Shown here in pieces: positions 1 through 7,827 of a DNA stretch of 11,438 nucleotides; within the stretch, counting starts at the first letter, position 1; each line of letters opens with the position of its first letter. The stretch is from Frankiaceae bacterium (GTDB lineage: Bacteria; Actinomycetota; Actinomycetes; JAVEEB01), in the NCBI GenBank assembly GCA_030840665.1, contig JAVEEB010000220.1, forward strand, positions 1-11,438. The letters are read 5' to 3'. The position numbers and the translations under genes are program-made. The notes below the pieces were generated by a model. The model was not told the DNA's origin. It saw only the letters and a program-made list of their open reading frames with translations, and ran no database searches.

Positions 1-818
1 GGGACGCCGCCGGCGAGCTCGAGCACCTCGCGGAACGTCGTACCCAACGGAATCTCGTACTGACCCGGGCGCACGACGTGACCGCTGACGCTGAACATCT
101 TCGGGCCGGGCGACTTCTCCGTGCCCATGCTCTTGAACCAGGCCGCACCGTTGCGGATGATGTACGGCACCGAGGCGATTGTCTCGACGTTGTTGACGCA
201 CGTCGGGGACGCGTAAAGCCCAGCCACAGCAGGGAAAGGCGGGCGCAGCCGCGGCTGCCCGCGGTAGCCCTCGAGCGAGTCGAGGAGCGCCGTTTCCTCG
301 CCGCAGATGTAGGCGCCCGCGCCGCGGTGCAGGGTCAGCTCGAGGTCGAAGCCGGTGCCCATGACGTTCTTGCCGAGGTAACCCTTGGCGTACGCCTCGT
401 CGATCGCGCGCTGCAACCGGCGGCCGGCGTGCACGAGCTCGCCGCGCAGGTAGATGAAGGCGTGGTTGGAGCGGATCGCGTACGACGCGATGATCATGCC
501 CTCGATCAGCCCGTGCGGGTCGATCATCATGTACGGCGCGTCCTTGCACGTGCCCGGCTCGCCCTCGTCGGCGTTGACGACGAGGTAGTGCGGCTTGCCG
601 TCACCCTGCGGGATGAAGCCCCACTTCATGCCGGTGGGAAAGCCTGCGCCGCCGCGGCCGCGCAGGCCCGAGTCCTTCACGATGGCGATCACGGCGTCCG
701 GGTCCAGGGCCAGCGCGGTGCGCGCGGCCTTGTAACCCTCGGTCGCCTCGTACGTCTTCATCGTCCACGGCTGGTCGGCGTCCCAGCGCGACATCAGCAT
801 GCGGGTCTCGGCGATCAC
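1..818 (-). CDS. nuoF: NADH-quinone oxidoreductase subunit F, 5' part (runs off the left edge)
   Basis: This is the N-terminal 272 residues of the 51-kDa subunit of complex I, which binds NADH and FMN and passes electrons to the iron-sulfur chain on the cytoplasmic arm. Visible motifs are the glycine-rich flavin/NADH site [10 protein letters not shown] (residues 54-63), [12 protein letters not shown] (82-93) and [14 protein letters not shown] (166-179). [10 protein letters not shown] (207-216) leads into the SLBB region. The C-terminal cysteines for the [4Fe-4S] cluster lie outside the window. I chose the GTG start at 818, whose TGA-sharing overlap with nuoE is 4 bases (GTGA) and which has GGAAGG 7 bases upstream. 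An in-frame ATG at 800 (MLMSRWD) is a possible alternative. It is the last visible gene of the nuo operon; nuoG would be expected next. Confidence 0.95.
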   Translation of the reverse strand, partial: MIAETRMLMSRWDADQPWTMKTYEATEGYKAARTALALDPDAVIAIVKDSGLRGRGGAGFPTGMKWGFIPQGDGKPHYLVVNADEGEPGTCKDAPYMMIDPHGLIEGMIIASYAIRSNHAFIYLRGELVHAGRRLQRAIDEAYAKGYLGKNVMGTGFDLELTLHRGAGAYICGEETALLDSLEGYRGQPRLRPPFPAVAGLYASPTCVNNVETIASVPYIIRNGAAWFKSMGTEKSPGPKMFSVSGHVVRPGQYEIPLGTTFREVLELAGGV

Positions 819-1405
819 TTCTCCGCCTTCCGGGCTGCCGCGTCCGTCTGCGCCACATCCACGAAGCCCGCGAGCTCCATCTCGACCTCGCGGAACGTGC
901 GCGGCGTCTCGCCGCGGATCGGCGCCGGCACCGTGCCCGCCTGCAGCGACTTGACGATGCCGAGAGCCGACTCGGTTGTCTGGTCGTCGTAGAACTCGTA
1001 GTTGACCGTCACGACGGGCGCGAAGTCACACGCAGCAAGGCATTCCGCGTGCTCGAGCGTGATGCGGCCGTCCTCGGTCGTCTCGTTGTGGCCGACGCCC
1101 AGGTGTTCCTTCACGCACGCGTAGATCTCTTCGCCGCCGCGCAGCTGGCACGCGATGTTGGTGCACACGCTGACGAGGTAATCGCCCGTCGGGCGGCGCT
1201 TGTACATCGTGTAGAAGGTCGCGACAGCGCCGACCTCGGCCTTCGTGAGGCCGAGCTCTTCAGCGCACAACGCGACGCCGGCGGGGGTGACGTACCCCTC
1301 CTCGGCCTGCACGAGGTGCAACATCGGCAGCAACGCACTGCGCGACTTGGGGTAACGGGCGATGATCGCCCGCGCCCGCTCGCGAGTCTGCTCGGACAAG
1401 GGCAC
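815..1405 (-). CDS. nuoE: NADH-quinone oxidoreductase subunit E (24-kDa, [2Fe-2S])
   Basis: A protein of 196 residues with the thioredoxin-like fold of the 24-kDa complex I subunit, which carries cluster N1a beside the FMN in NuoF. The four cluster ligands are visible: C81 and C86 in CTNIAC, and C122 and C126 in CLAAC. The helical N-terminal part has the family sequence EEGYVTPAG, and VATFYTMY follows at residues 61-68. The start is GTG at 1405, sharing one base with the nuoD stop (TAGTG), with a GGAG about 10 bases upstream. A TTG two codons further in is a weaker alternative. The gene overlaps the nuoF start by 4 bases, so translation is probably coupled. The charged tail after residue 160 (to ARKAEK) is longer than the core fold needs. 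Confidence 0.95.
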   Translation of the reverse strand: MPLSEQTRERARAIIARYPKSRSALLPMLHLVQAEEGYVTPAGVALCAEELGLTKAEVGAVATFYTMYKRRPTGDYLVSVCTNIACQLRGGEEIYACVKEHLGVGHNETTEDGRITLEHAECLAACDFAPVVTVNYEFYDDQTTESALGIVKSLQAGTVPAPIRGETPRTFREVEMELAGFVDVAQTDAAARKAEK

Positions 1406-2760
1406 TAGCGATCCACTCCACCCATGACGGGGTCGACGCTCGCGACCGCCGCGATCACGTCGGAAATCATGCTGCCCTCGGTCATCGCCGGGACTGCCTG
1501 CAGGTTGACGAACGAGGGGTCGCGCACGTGGACACGGTACGGGCGGGTGCCCCCGTCGCTGACGACGTGGTAGCCCATCTCGCCGCGCGGCGACTCGATC
1601 GGCACGTAGACCTGCCCGGCCGGCACGCGGAAACCTTCCGTGACCAGCTTGAAGTGGTGGATGAGCGCCTCCATGGAGGTGCCCATGATGTTGCGGATGT
1701 GGTCGAGCGAGTTGCCCATGCCGTCGCTGCCGAGGGCGAGCTGGGCGGGCCACGCGATCTTCTTGTCGCCGATCATCACGGGGCCGGGCCGCAGCTTGCC
1801 GAGGCACTGCTCGATGATTTTGAGCGACTCGCGCATCTCGGCGACACGGACCTCGAAGCGGGCCCAGCAGTCGCCGTTCTCGCGGGTGGGGACGTCGAAC
1901 TCGTAGGTCTCGTAGCCGCAGTACGGCTCCTGCTTTCGCAGGTCCCACGGGAGCCCGGCGGCGCGGAGCAACGGGCCGGTGACGCCGAGGGCGACGCAAC
2001 CGCTGGCGTCGATCACGCCGACGTTCTTGTTGCGGGCCGCCCAGATCGGGTTGCCGGCGAGCAGGCCCTCGTTCTCCTTGATCTTCTTCGGCATGTACAC
2101 GAGGAACTCGCGGATCTTGTCGACCGCGCCCGGGGGCAGGTCCTGGATGACGCCGCCGGGGCGGACGTACGCGTGGTTCATGCGCAATCCGGTGATGAGC
2201 TCGAGGATCTCGAGAATGACCTCGCGCTCGCGCCAGCCGTACAACATCATGCCCATCGCGCCGAGCTCGAGGCCGCCGGTCGCGAGCCAGACGAGGTGCG
2301 ACGCGATGCGCTGCAGCTCCATGACGAGGACGCGGATGACGGTCGCGCGCTCCGGGATGTCGTCGGTGATGCCGAGCAGCTTCTCGACGGCGAGGCAGTA
2401 GGCCGTCTCGTTGTACAGCGGCGCGAGGTAGTCCATCCGCGTGACGAACGTGACGCCCTGCACCCAGTTGCGGTACTCCGTCGACTTCTCGATGCCCGTG
2501 TGCAGGTAGCCGATGACGAGCCGGCACTCGGTGACCGTCTCCCCTTCGAGCTCGAGCACGAGCCGGAGCACGCCGTGGGTCGAGGGGTGCTGCGGCCCCA
2601 TGTTGACGACCATCTTCTCGGTGCCGCTGATCGCCTCGTCCGTCAGCGAGTCCCAGTCGCCGCCGACGAGCGTGAAGATGCGGCCCTCGGTCGTGTCGCG
2701 GCTCGGGGCAAACGGGTCGGTCGGGCTCGCGCCCGTCCCGGGGGTGTCTGTGGTGGTCAT
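1405..2760 (-). CDS. nuoD: NADH-quinone oxidoreductase subunit D (49-kDa, quinone-binding)
   Basis: A protein of 451 residues that with NuoB forms the quinone-reduction pocket of complex I; it descends from the large subunit of [NiFe] hydrogenases. The signature GPQHPSTHG (residues 55-63) contains a conserved pocket histidine, and [10 protein letters not shown] (109-118) carries the conserved tyrosine region. [10 protein letters not shown] and the C-terminal DPVMGGVDR are also typical. The N-terminal 45 residues are a variable extension. The ATG at 2760 overlaps the nuoC stop by 4 bases (ATGA) and has a GGAGG about 9 bases upstream. The open frame continues upstream to 3153, but that part lies inside nuoC and is not coding. 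Confidence 0.97.
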   Translation of the reverse strand: MTTTDTPGTGASPTDPFAPSRDTTEGRIFTLVGGDWDSLTDEAISGTEKMVVNMGPQHPSTHGVLRLVLELEGETVTECRLVIGYLHTGIEKSTEYRNWVQGVTFVTRMDYLAPLYNETAYCLAVEKLLGITDDIPERATVIRVLVMELQRIASHLVWLATGGLELGAMGMMLYGWREREVILEILELITGLRMNHAYVRPGGVIQDLPPGAVDKIREFLVYMPKKIKENEGLLAGNPIWAARNKNVGVIDASGCVALGVTGPLLRAAGLPWDLRKQEPYCGYETYEFDVPTRENGDCWARFEVRVAEMRESLKIIEQCLGKLRPGPVMIGDKKIAWPAQLALGSDGMGNSLDHIRNIMGTSMEALIHHFKLVTEGFRVPAGQVYVPIESPRGEMGYHVVSDGGTRPYRVHVRDPSFVNLQAVPAMTEGSMISDVIAAVASVDPVMGGVDR

Positions 2761-3425
2761 GCGTACGACCTCCGCTCGTCCGGCGGCGGCACGTGCGCGC
2801 CCTTGTATTCGACGTCGATGCCGCCGAGTGGATAGTCCTTGCGCTGCGGGTGCCCGATCCAGTCGTCCGGCATCTGGATCCGGGTGAGCGCGGGGTGACC
2901 GTCGAACACGATGCCGAAGAAGTCCCACGCCTCGCGCTCGTGCCAGTCGGCGGTCGGATACACCGACACCACCGACGGGATGTGCGGGTCCTCGACGGTC
3001 GTCGCGACTTCCAGCCGGAGGCGGCGACGGTAGGTCATCGACGTCAGGTGGTAGACCGCGTGCAGCCGGCGCGGCGAGTCGATGTAGTCGACACCGCTCA
3101 CGGAGCTCAGCAGCTCGAAGCGCAGCGAGGGGTCGTCGCGCATCGTGCGGCACAACTCGAGGATGTGCTCGCGCTTCACGTGCAGTGTCAGCTCGCCGCG
3201 GTCGACGACGATGCGCTCGATCGCGTCGCCGAAGCCGCCGAAGACCTCGGCCAGATGGTCGGTGGCCTCGTCGTACCAGCTCCCGTAGGGCTTGGGCGTC
3301 GACAGGTCCGCATGCACCGGCGTCGCGAGGCCGTTGAAGCCCGACGTGTCGGAGGAGCCGGACACGCCGAACATGCCGCGGCTCGGGCGCGCCGGACTCA
3401 AGGAACCGTCACCGGTCTCGCTCAT
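2757..3425 (-). CDS. nuoC: NADH-quinone oxidoreductase subunit C (30-kDa)
   Basis: A protein of 222 residues of the 30-kDa complex I subunit family, a structural subunit of the cytoplasmic arm that packs against NuoD and NuoB. The family signature is clear: [11 protein letters not shown] (163-173) followed by [10 protein letters not shown] and [16 protein letters not shown] (187-202). The first 45 residues are Gly/Ser-rich and look like an actinobacterial extension. The ATG at 3425 shares one base with the nuoB stop (TGATG). Separate nuoC and nuoD genes, rather than a fused nuoCD, are normal for actinobacteria. Confidence 0.96.
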   Translation of the reverse strand: MSETGDGSLSPARPSRGMFGVSGSSDTSGFNGLATPVHADLSTPKPYGSWYDEATDHLAEVFGGFGDAIERIVVDRGELTLHVKREHILELCRTMRDDPSLRFELLSSVSGVDYIDSPRRLHAVYHLTSMTYRRRLRLEVATTVEDPHIPSVVSVYPTADWHEREAWDFFGIVFDGHPALTRIQMPDDWIGHPQRKDYPLGGIDVEYKGAHVPPPDERRSYA

Positions 3426-4003
3426 CAGCGGCGCTTCTGGATCTCGAGGACCGGCAGGCCGGCACTGACGGCGGTGCCGCGGACGATCGGCTTCTGGTAC
3501 GGCGAGTCGTCCAGCTCCGTGCGGGTCAGCTTGCCCGTCACGTCGCCGGCCTGGATCTTGGCGTGCAGCTTGAGGATCGCATCGAGGAGCATCTCGGGCC
3601 GCGGGGGGCAGCCCGGCAGGTACATGTCGACGGGGACGATGTGGTCGACGCCCTGGATGATCGCGTAGTTGTTGAACATGCCGCCGCTGGAGGCGCAGAC
3701 GCCCATCGCGATGACCCACTTCGGCTCGGACATCTGGTCGTAGATCTGGCGCAGTACGGGAGCCATCTTCTGGCTCACCCGGCCGGCGACGATCATGAGG
3801 TCGGCCTGGCGCGGGGTCGCGCTGAAGCGTTCCATGCCGAAGCGCGCGATGTCGTACTTGCCGGCGCCCGTCGCCATCATCTCGATGGCACAACAGGCCA
3901 GGCCGAACGTCGCCGGCCAGACCGACGACTTGCGCGCCCAGTTCACGGCACCCGCGACGGTCGTGAGAATCACGCCGGTCGGGAGCTTCTCCTCGAGACC
4001 CAT
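3425..4003 (-). CDS. nuoB: NADH-quinone oxidoreductase subunit B (20-kDa, cluster N2)
   Basis: A protein of 192 residues that carries cluster N2, the terminal [4Fe-4S] cluster that hands electrons to menaquinone. All four expected ligands are present: the adjacent pair C37-C38 in [11 protein letters not shown]103 in [14 protein letters not shown] and C132 in [10 protein letters not shown]. The ATG at 4003 gives the family N-terminus ([11 protein letters not shown]). The gap of 39 bp from nuoA holds only a weak ribosome-binding site (AAGCGAG), so expression may depend partly on read-through from nuoA. Confidence 0.97.
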   Translation of the reverse strand: MGLEEKLPTGVILTTVAGAVNWARKSSVWPATFGLACCAIEMMATGAGKYDIARFGMERFSATPRQADLMIVAGRVSQKMAPVLRQIYDQMSEPKWVIAMGVCASSGGMFNNYAIIQGVDHIVPVDMYLPGCPPRPEMLLDAILKLHAKIQAGDVTGKLTRTELDDSPYQKPIVRGTAVSAGLPVLEIQKRR

Positions 4004-4042
4004 GTGGTGGTTGCTCGCTTCAGCCTTGGTTGACGGTGAGGA

Positions 4043-4414
4043 CTAGTCCCATTCGAGCCCGCCGCGACGCAGGACGTACACGTACGCGACGAGAACGGGG
4101 GCGACAAACAACAGCATTTCGACGAACAAGAAGATCGACGAGCTGCCCGTACGGAAGAAGGCCACGGCCCACGGGTAGAGAAAAATGATCTCGATGTCGA
4201 ACACGATGAAGAGCATCGCGGTCAGGTAGAACTTGATCGGCATGCGGCTGCCGACCGCCCGCGGTGACGGCTCGATCCCGCACTCGTACGCGTCGAGCTT
4301 GGCGCGGTTGTAACGCTTCGGGCCGACGAGGGAGTTGGCGGCGATCGACCCGACGGCGAACAGCGTCGCCAGGATGAACAGGACCACCATCGGCAGGTAG
4401 ACGTTCAGTCCCAT
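4043..4414 (-). CDS. nuoA: NADH-quinone oxidoreductase subunit A (membrane)
   Basis: A small membrane subunit of 123 residues at the junction of the peripheral and membrane arms of complex I. Three hydrophobic segments are visible, at about residues 6-26, 61-86 and 91-115. The loop motif AYECGIEP carries the conserved loop cysteine of this family, and FDIEIIFLYPWA (71-82) is the second-helix signature with its conserved acidic residues. The ATG at 4414 has a strong ribosome-binding site, GAGGAAGGAC (4419-4428 on the minus strand). It is the first nuo gene. The 62 bp between it and the menJ stop show no convincing promoter, so it is probably transcribed together with menJ. Confidence 0.96.
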   Translation of the reverse strand: MGLNVYLPMVVLFILATLFAVGSIAANSLVGPKRYNRAKLDAYECGIEPSPRAVGSRMPIKFYLTAMLFIVFDIEIIFLYPWAVAFFRTGSSSIFLFVEMLLFVAPVLVAYVYVLRRGGLEWD

Positions 4415-4476
4415 GGCTGTCCTTCCTCGAGCGTTGGGGCGTGCCAGCGGTTCAGTGTAGGTAAAGCGATCGTCGG

Positions 4477-5766
4477 CTATGCGGCCGGGGCGACCTTGGC
4501 GAGTGCGTTGATGACACGGTCGACGGCGTCGCCGCCGCGGGCGTCGGTGAGGTTGGCCATCAGCTTCAGCAGGGCCCGCATGAGGGCGGGGTGCTTCAGG
4601 CCGTGTTCGGTGCAGGCCTTCATGACCTGCGGGTGCCCGATGAGCTTCACGAACGTGTTGCCGAGGCGGTAGTAGCCGCCGTACGTGGACTTGAGGTGCG
4701 TGGAGTAGCCGGTGAGGGCGCGCTCCCTGGCCGGGCCCTCCTTGCGGGAGAGGGCCTGCACGACGGTCTCGGCGGCCAGGTAGCCGGACTCCATGGCGTA
4801 GGCGATGCCCTCCCCGTTGAACGGGTTGACCATGCCTGCGGAGTCGCCGAGGAGAAGAAGACCATCTTTGTACGCCGGCTGGCGGTTGAAGCCCATGGGC
4901 AACGCGGCGCCCTTCGCCTTCCCGGTGGCCGTCTCCTCGGTCATCTCCCAGTCGCCGGGCAGGCTCGCCACCCAGCGGTTGAGGAGATCGGGGTAGTCGG
5001 TCTTGCCGAAGGCGGCGCTGGTGTTGAGGGCGCCGAGGCCGACGTTGCAGGTGCCGTCGCCCATCGGGAAGATCCAGCCGTAGCCGGGGAGCAGGCGGCT
5101 CTCGCGCGGCTTGCCCTCCCACAGCTCGAGCCAGCCTTCGAGGTAGTTGTCGGTGGAGCGGGGGCTGCTGTAGTAGCGGCGGTAGGCGACGCCCAGCGGG
5201 CGGTCGTGTCGACGCGGGATGCCGGCGCCCAGCGCGGTGCGGGCGGAGTTGCCGTCGGCGGCGAGCACGACGGGGGCCCGGTAGTTGACCTTGTCGGCCT
5301 TGCGGTCGCCGGTGGTCTGTGCGGTGACGCCGATGACGCGGCCGGTCGTCTCGTCGTGGAGCGGGCCGAGGACGTTCGTGGACTCCTGCAGCCGGGCGCC
5401 CGCCTTCTGCGCGTGCCGGATGAGGATCTCGTCGAAGTCCATGCGGGTGCGGGTCACGCTGTAGGGCGGGTAGTTCGAGAGCTCGGGCCAGGGCAGCTCG
5501 AGGCTGATGCCCCCGCCGTACACCCGCAGGCCGTCGCTGTGCCGCCAGCCGGCCTCGACGCTCGTGTCGATGCCGAGCCGGATCAGCTGCTTGACGCCGC
5601 GGGGGGTGAGCCCGTCGCCGCAGACTTTCTCGCGGGGGAAGCTCGTCTTCTCGAGGACGAGGACGTCGAGGCCGGCCTGGGCCAGGTACGCCGCTGCGGT
5701 AGCTCCGGAGGGACCGGCTCCGACGACGATGACGTCGGCGTCGTGGTCGGCGGTGCGCTGCGGCAC
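4477..5766 (-). CDS. menJ: Geranylgeranyl reductase family FAD oxidoreductase, probable menaquinone side-chain reductase
   Basis: A flavoprotein of 429 residues. The FAD-binding features are GAGPSG (residues 16-21), the acidic end of strand 2 at E39, CGDG (49-52) and GDSAGMVNPFNGEGI (307-321), which is the second FAD motif of this family; GWIFP (230-234) is typical of the substrate domain. Relatives reduce isoprenoid double bonds in chlorophyll, archaeal lipids or quinones. In mycobacteria the homologue MenJ saturates one isoprene unit of menaquinone. Its place between menG and nuoA favours that role here, but the exact substrate is inferred. The GTG start at 5766 has GAGGAG 6 bases upstream. 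It appears to be the first gene of a Rex-controlled unit that continues into nuo. Confidence 0.88.
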   Translation of the reverse strand: MPQRTADHDADVIVVGAGPSGATAAAYLAQAGLDVLVLEKTSFPREKVCGDGLTPRGVKQLIRLGIDTSVEAGWRHSDGLRVYGGGISLELPWPELSNYPPYSVTRTRMDFDEILIRHAQKAGARLQESTNVLGPLHDETTGRVIGVTAQTTGDRKADKVNYRAPVVLAADGNSARTALGAGIPRRHDRPLGVAYRRYYSSPRSTDNYLEGWLELWEGKPRESRLLPGYGWIFPMGDGTCNVGLGALNTSAAFGKTDYPDLLNRWVASLPGDWEMTEETATGKAKGAALPMGFNRQPAYKDGLLLLGDSAGMVNPFNGEGIAYAMESGYLAAETVVQALSRKEGPARERALTGYSTHLKSTYGGYYRLGNTFVKLIGHPQVMKACTEHGLKHPALMRALLKLMANLTDARGGDAVDRVINALAKVAPAA

Positions 5767-5820
5767 GCGAGCTCCTCAGGCCATCCGGTGCGGCACCCGG
5801 CGGGCGTCGCCTCGTGCGCT

Positions 5821-5836
5821 TGTGAACACTTTCACG
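5821..5836 (-). promoter_or_regulatory. Probable Rex operator (ROP site)
   Basis: The plus strand reads TGTGAACACTTTCACG. The published Rex operator of Streptomyces is TGTGAAC-NNN-TTCACA, so only the last base differs. Rex is a repressor that leaves DNA when the NADH/NAD+ ratio rises, and it controls nuo in Streptomyces. The site lies 55 bp before the menJ start and just downstream of a candidate -10 box, where bound protein would block transcription of menJ-nuoABCDEF. The wider dyad spans 5817-5840, with 9 of 10 arm bases paired. No rex gene is in the window. Confidence 0.75.
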
Positions 5837-5851
5837 AGCGTCTCAGCGGCG

Positions 5852-5881
5852 ATGATAAGCCCTGGGCAACACCCATGCCAC
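5852..5881 (-). promoter_or_regulatory. Candidate promoter for menJ-nuo
   Basis: On the minus strand GTGGCA (5881-5876; 4 of 6 bases of TTGACA) is followed after 18 bp by TATCAT (5857-5852; 5 of 6 bases of TATAAT). Transcription would start near 5845, directly before the Rex operator. The call rests on these matches and on position, and the -35 box is weak. Confidence 0.4.
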
Positions 5882-5887
5882 GACGCG

Positions 5888-6577
5888 TCAGGGACGGGTC
5901 GCGCGGTGCAGGGCCACGACCCCGAACGTGAGGCCCCGCCATTGCACGCCGCCCCAGCCCGATTCCGCGATCCGCCGGCCGAGGGTGTCGCCGTCGGGCC
6001 AGGTCAGCATCGACTCGGTGAGGTAGCGGTAGGCGGCCGGGTTGGACGAGAACCGGCTCGCCACGGTCGGCAGCATCCGCAGCCACGTGCGGTTGCCGAA
6101 GCGCAGGATCGGCCTTGCGGGCTGGCTCGTCTCGCAGATCACCAACCGACCCCCTGGCTTCGTGACCCGCAGCATCTCCCCCAGCGCGGCATCGACGTCC
6201 GCCACGTTGCGCAGCCCGAACGAGATGGTGACGACGTCGAAGGACTCGTCGGCGAAGGGCAGCCGCAAGGCGTCGCCCGCAACGAGTGACACGACGTTTC
6301 CGTACTTGCGGCCCTGCTCGAGCATGCCCAGGGAAAAGTCTGCGGCGACGACGCGCGCGCCGGCCGACGCCAGCACCACTGAGCTGACGGCCGTCCCGGC
6401 CGCGAGGTCCAGAATTGTCATGCCTGGTTGGGGATCGACGGTCTCCATGGCCTCGCGGCGCCAGCGGGACTCGAGCCCGAACGTCATCACACGGTTCATC
6501 AGGTCGTAGCGTTTCGCGACGCCGTCGAACATCGCCGCCACCTCGTCGGGCCGGCGGTCGAGCCGGGCGCGCGTCAT
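5888..6577 (-). CDS. menG: Demethylmenaquinone methyltransferase (UbiE/MenG family)
   Basis: A class I SAM-dependent methyltransferase of 229 residues that adds the ring methyl group in the last step of menaquinone synthesis. Family signatures are MFDGVAKRYDLMNRVMTFGL (residues 16-35), SAM motif I ILDLAAGTAVSS (55-66), AADFS (78-82) with the acidic residue that would hold the SAM ribose, and FGLRNV (120-125). GTAVS in place of GTGxx is what I recall from actinobacterial MenG, so I do not read it as damage. The ATG at 6577 overlaps the mqnX stop by 4 bases and has AAGGAG 5 bases upstream. It is the last gene before the 121-bp gap that carries the menJ promoter region. Confidence 0.93.
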   Translation of the reverse strand: MTRARLDRRPDEVAAMFDGVAKRYDLMNRVMTFGLESRWRREAMETVDPQPGMTILDLAAGTAVSSVVLASAGARVVAADFSLGMLEQGRKYGNVVSLVAGDALRLPFADESFDVVTISFGLRNVADVDAALGEMLRVTKPGGRLVICETSQPARPILRFGNRTWLRMLPTVASRFSSNPAAYRYLTESMLTWPDGDTLGRRIAESGWGGVQWRGLTFGVVALHRATRP

Positions 6578-7827
6578 GAGATCTCCTTGCTGGGCAGCGA
6601 ATTGCGCGGCACGACCGCCCCGGCGAGCACCGTGACGGTGCAGCTGCCGTGCCCGGACGCGACGAGGCTTGCGTAGATGTCGTCGACGATCGGCACGTCG
6701 AACACCGCGAGGTCCGCCCGCGCCCCGACCTCGAGCCGGCCGATGTCGCGCATGCCGAGCGCGGCGGCCCCGCCGATCGTCGCGGCCTCGATCAGGCGGC
6801 GGTCGAGGTCTGGCTCGTCGTACCCCTGAGAAATCGCCAGCGCGCGCAGTGCCTGCACGTCTCCGAGGACATCGAGGTCCAGGTTGCTGGCGCTCGAGTC
6901 CGTGCCGACGGCGATCTGGTTGCCCTCCCGCAGGTACGCGGCGACCGGCGCCTCGCCCGAGTGCAGGATGGCGTTCGACCGCGGGCACAAGGCAACGGCG
7001 GTGCCCCGCTCGCGCAGCAGCGCTCGATCGGCGGCATCGACGTGGACCCCGTGGGCGATGTGCACGTCGGGCCCCAGGAGGCCCAGGGCATCGAGACGGG
7101 CCACGGGCGTCATCCCGCATCCGCGGCCGGCAAGGTCGAGCAGCAGCCCGGTCCGGTCGGCGCCGACCGCGAACGGCCCCGTGCCGCTGAACACGAACTC
7201 GCACTCGTCGACCGTCTCCGCCGCGTGGGGGTGCAGGCGCAACCCGCGCTCGCGGGCCAGCTCGCCGATGGTGCGCATGGTCTCGGAGCTGTTCGTGTAC
7301 AGGGAGTGCGGGCTCAGGCCGGCGTCCGCGGCGCCCAAGCGGGTCTCGAGTTCTGCCCGCAGTTTCGGCCAGCGGATGTCGTCCGCCCCGACCACTTCCT
7401 GGTAGCGGATCCCGACGAGCCCGGCCTCCTGCGCGGCCACCGCGGCGAAGCCGTACGTGTCGACGTCCGCGACGGCCGTCGTGCCGCTCGCCAGCACCTG
7501 CTGGACGCCGTCCCGCGCGCTGGCGAGCCACTCGTCGGTCGTCGTCGCCCGGTAGCGGGCGAAGAACAACCCGACCCACTCCGCGAAGGACACGCCGAGG
7601 GTCGCCATGTCCGCGTACGCCGTGAGCTGCAAATGCGTGTGAGCGTTGACGAGTCCGGGCGTCAGGACACCGTCGTGGCGGTGGATCGCAGCGCCGTACA
7701 GGTCCTCGATCTCTGTACGCGCGCCGACCGCGAGGATGCGCCCCTCGTCGACCGCGACGGCGCCATCCCGGATCGGGCCGGTGACGACGGGGACCACCAC
7801 AGTCGCGGCGTGTACTTCGATGGTCAC
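6574..7827 (-). CDS. mqnX: Amidohydrolase, probable aminodeoxyfutalosine deaminase
   Basis: A metal-dependent deaminase of 417 residues from the amidohydrolase superfamily (cytosine deaminase / chlorohydrolase-like group). Metal and catalytic residues are visible in order: H63 and H65 in NAHTHLQL, H201 and E204 in HPHAAET, H259 in HIAHGVH and D310 in GTDSSASN. In the futalosine pathway MqnX converts 6-amino-6-deoxyfutalosine to futalosine. The choice among deaminases of this group rests on position: it is coupled to menG and lies near mqnC. The start is GTG at 7827, overlapping the MFS stop by 4 bases (GTGA); the ribosome-binding site is weak, which fits coupled translation. Confidence 0.85.
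   Translation of the reverse strand: MTIEVHAATVVVPVVTGPIRDGAVAVDEGRILAVGARTEIEDLYGAAIHRHDGVLTPGLVNAHTHLQLTAYADMATLGVSFAEWVGLFFARYRATTTDEWLASARDGVQQVLASGTTAVADVDTYGFAAVAAQEAGLVGIRYQEVVGADDIRWPKLRAELETRLGAADAGLSPHSLYTNSSETMRTIGELARERGLRLHPHAAETVDECEFVFSGTGPFAVGADRTGLLLDLAGRGCGMTPVARLDALGLLGPDVHIAHGVHVDAADRALLRERGTAVALCPRSNAILHSGEAPVAAYLREGNQIAVGTDSSASNLDLDVLGDVQALRALAISQGYDEPDLDRRLIEAATIGGAAALGMRDIGRLEVGARADLAVFDVPIVDDIYASLVASGHGSCTVTVLAGAVVPRNSLPSKEIS

Noticed and set aside
1528..2835. Long plus-strand open frames opposite nuoD, nuoC, menJ, mqnX and the MFS gene
   Set aside because: They are Arg/Asp/Val-rich shadow frames of high-GC genes with no recognisable domain, and the opposite strand encodes clear, complete families.
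4415..4476. Separate nuoA promoter
   Set aside because: TACACT on the minus strand resembles a -10 box, but nothing like a -35 box lies at a suitable distance.
6395..6425. Possible defect in the MenG SAM-binding motif (GTAVS instead of GTGxx)
   Set aside because: This variant is, as I recall, normal in actinobacterial MenG, and all other family motifs are intact.
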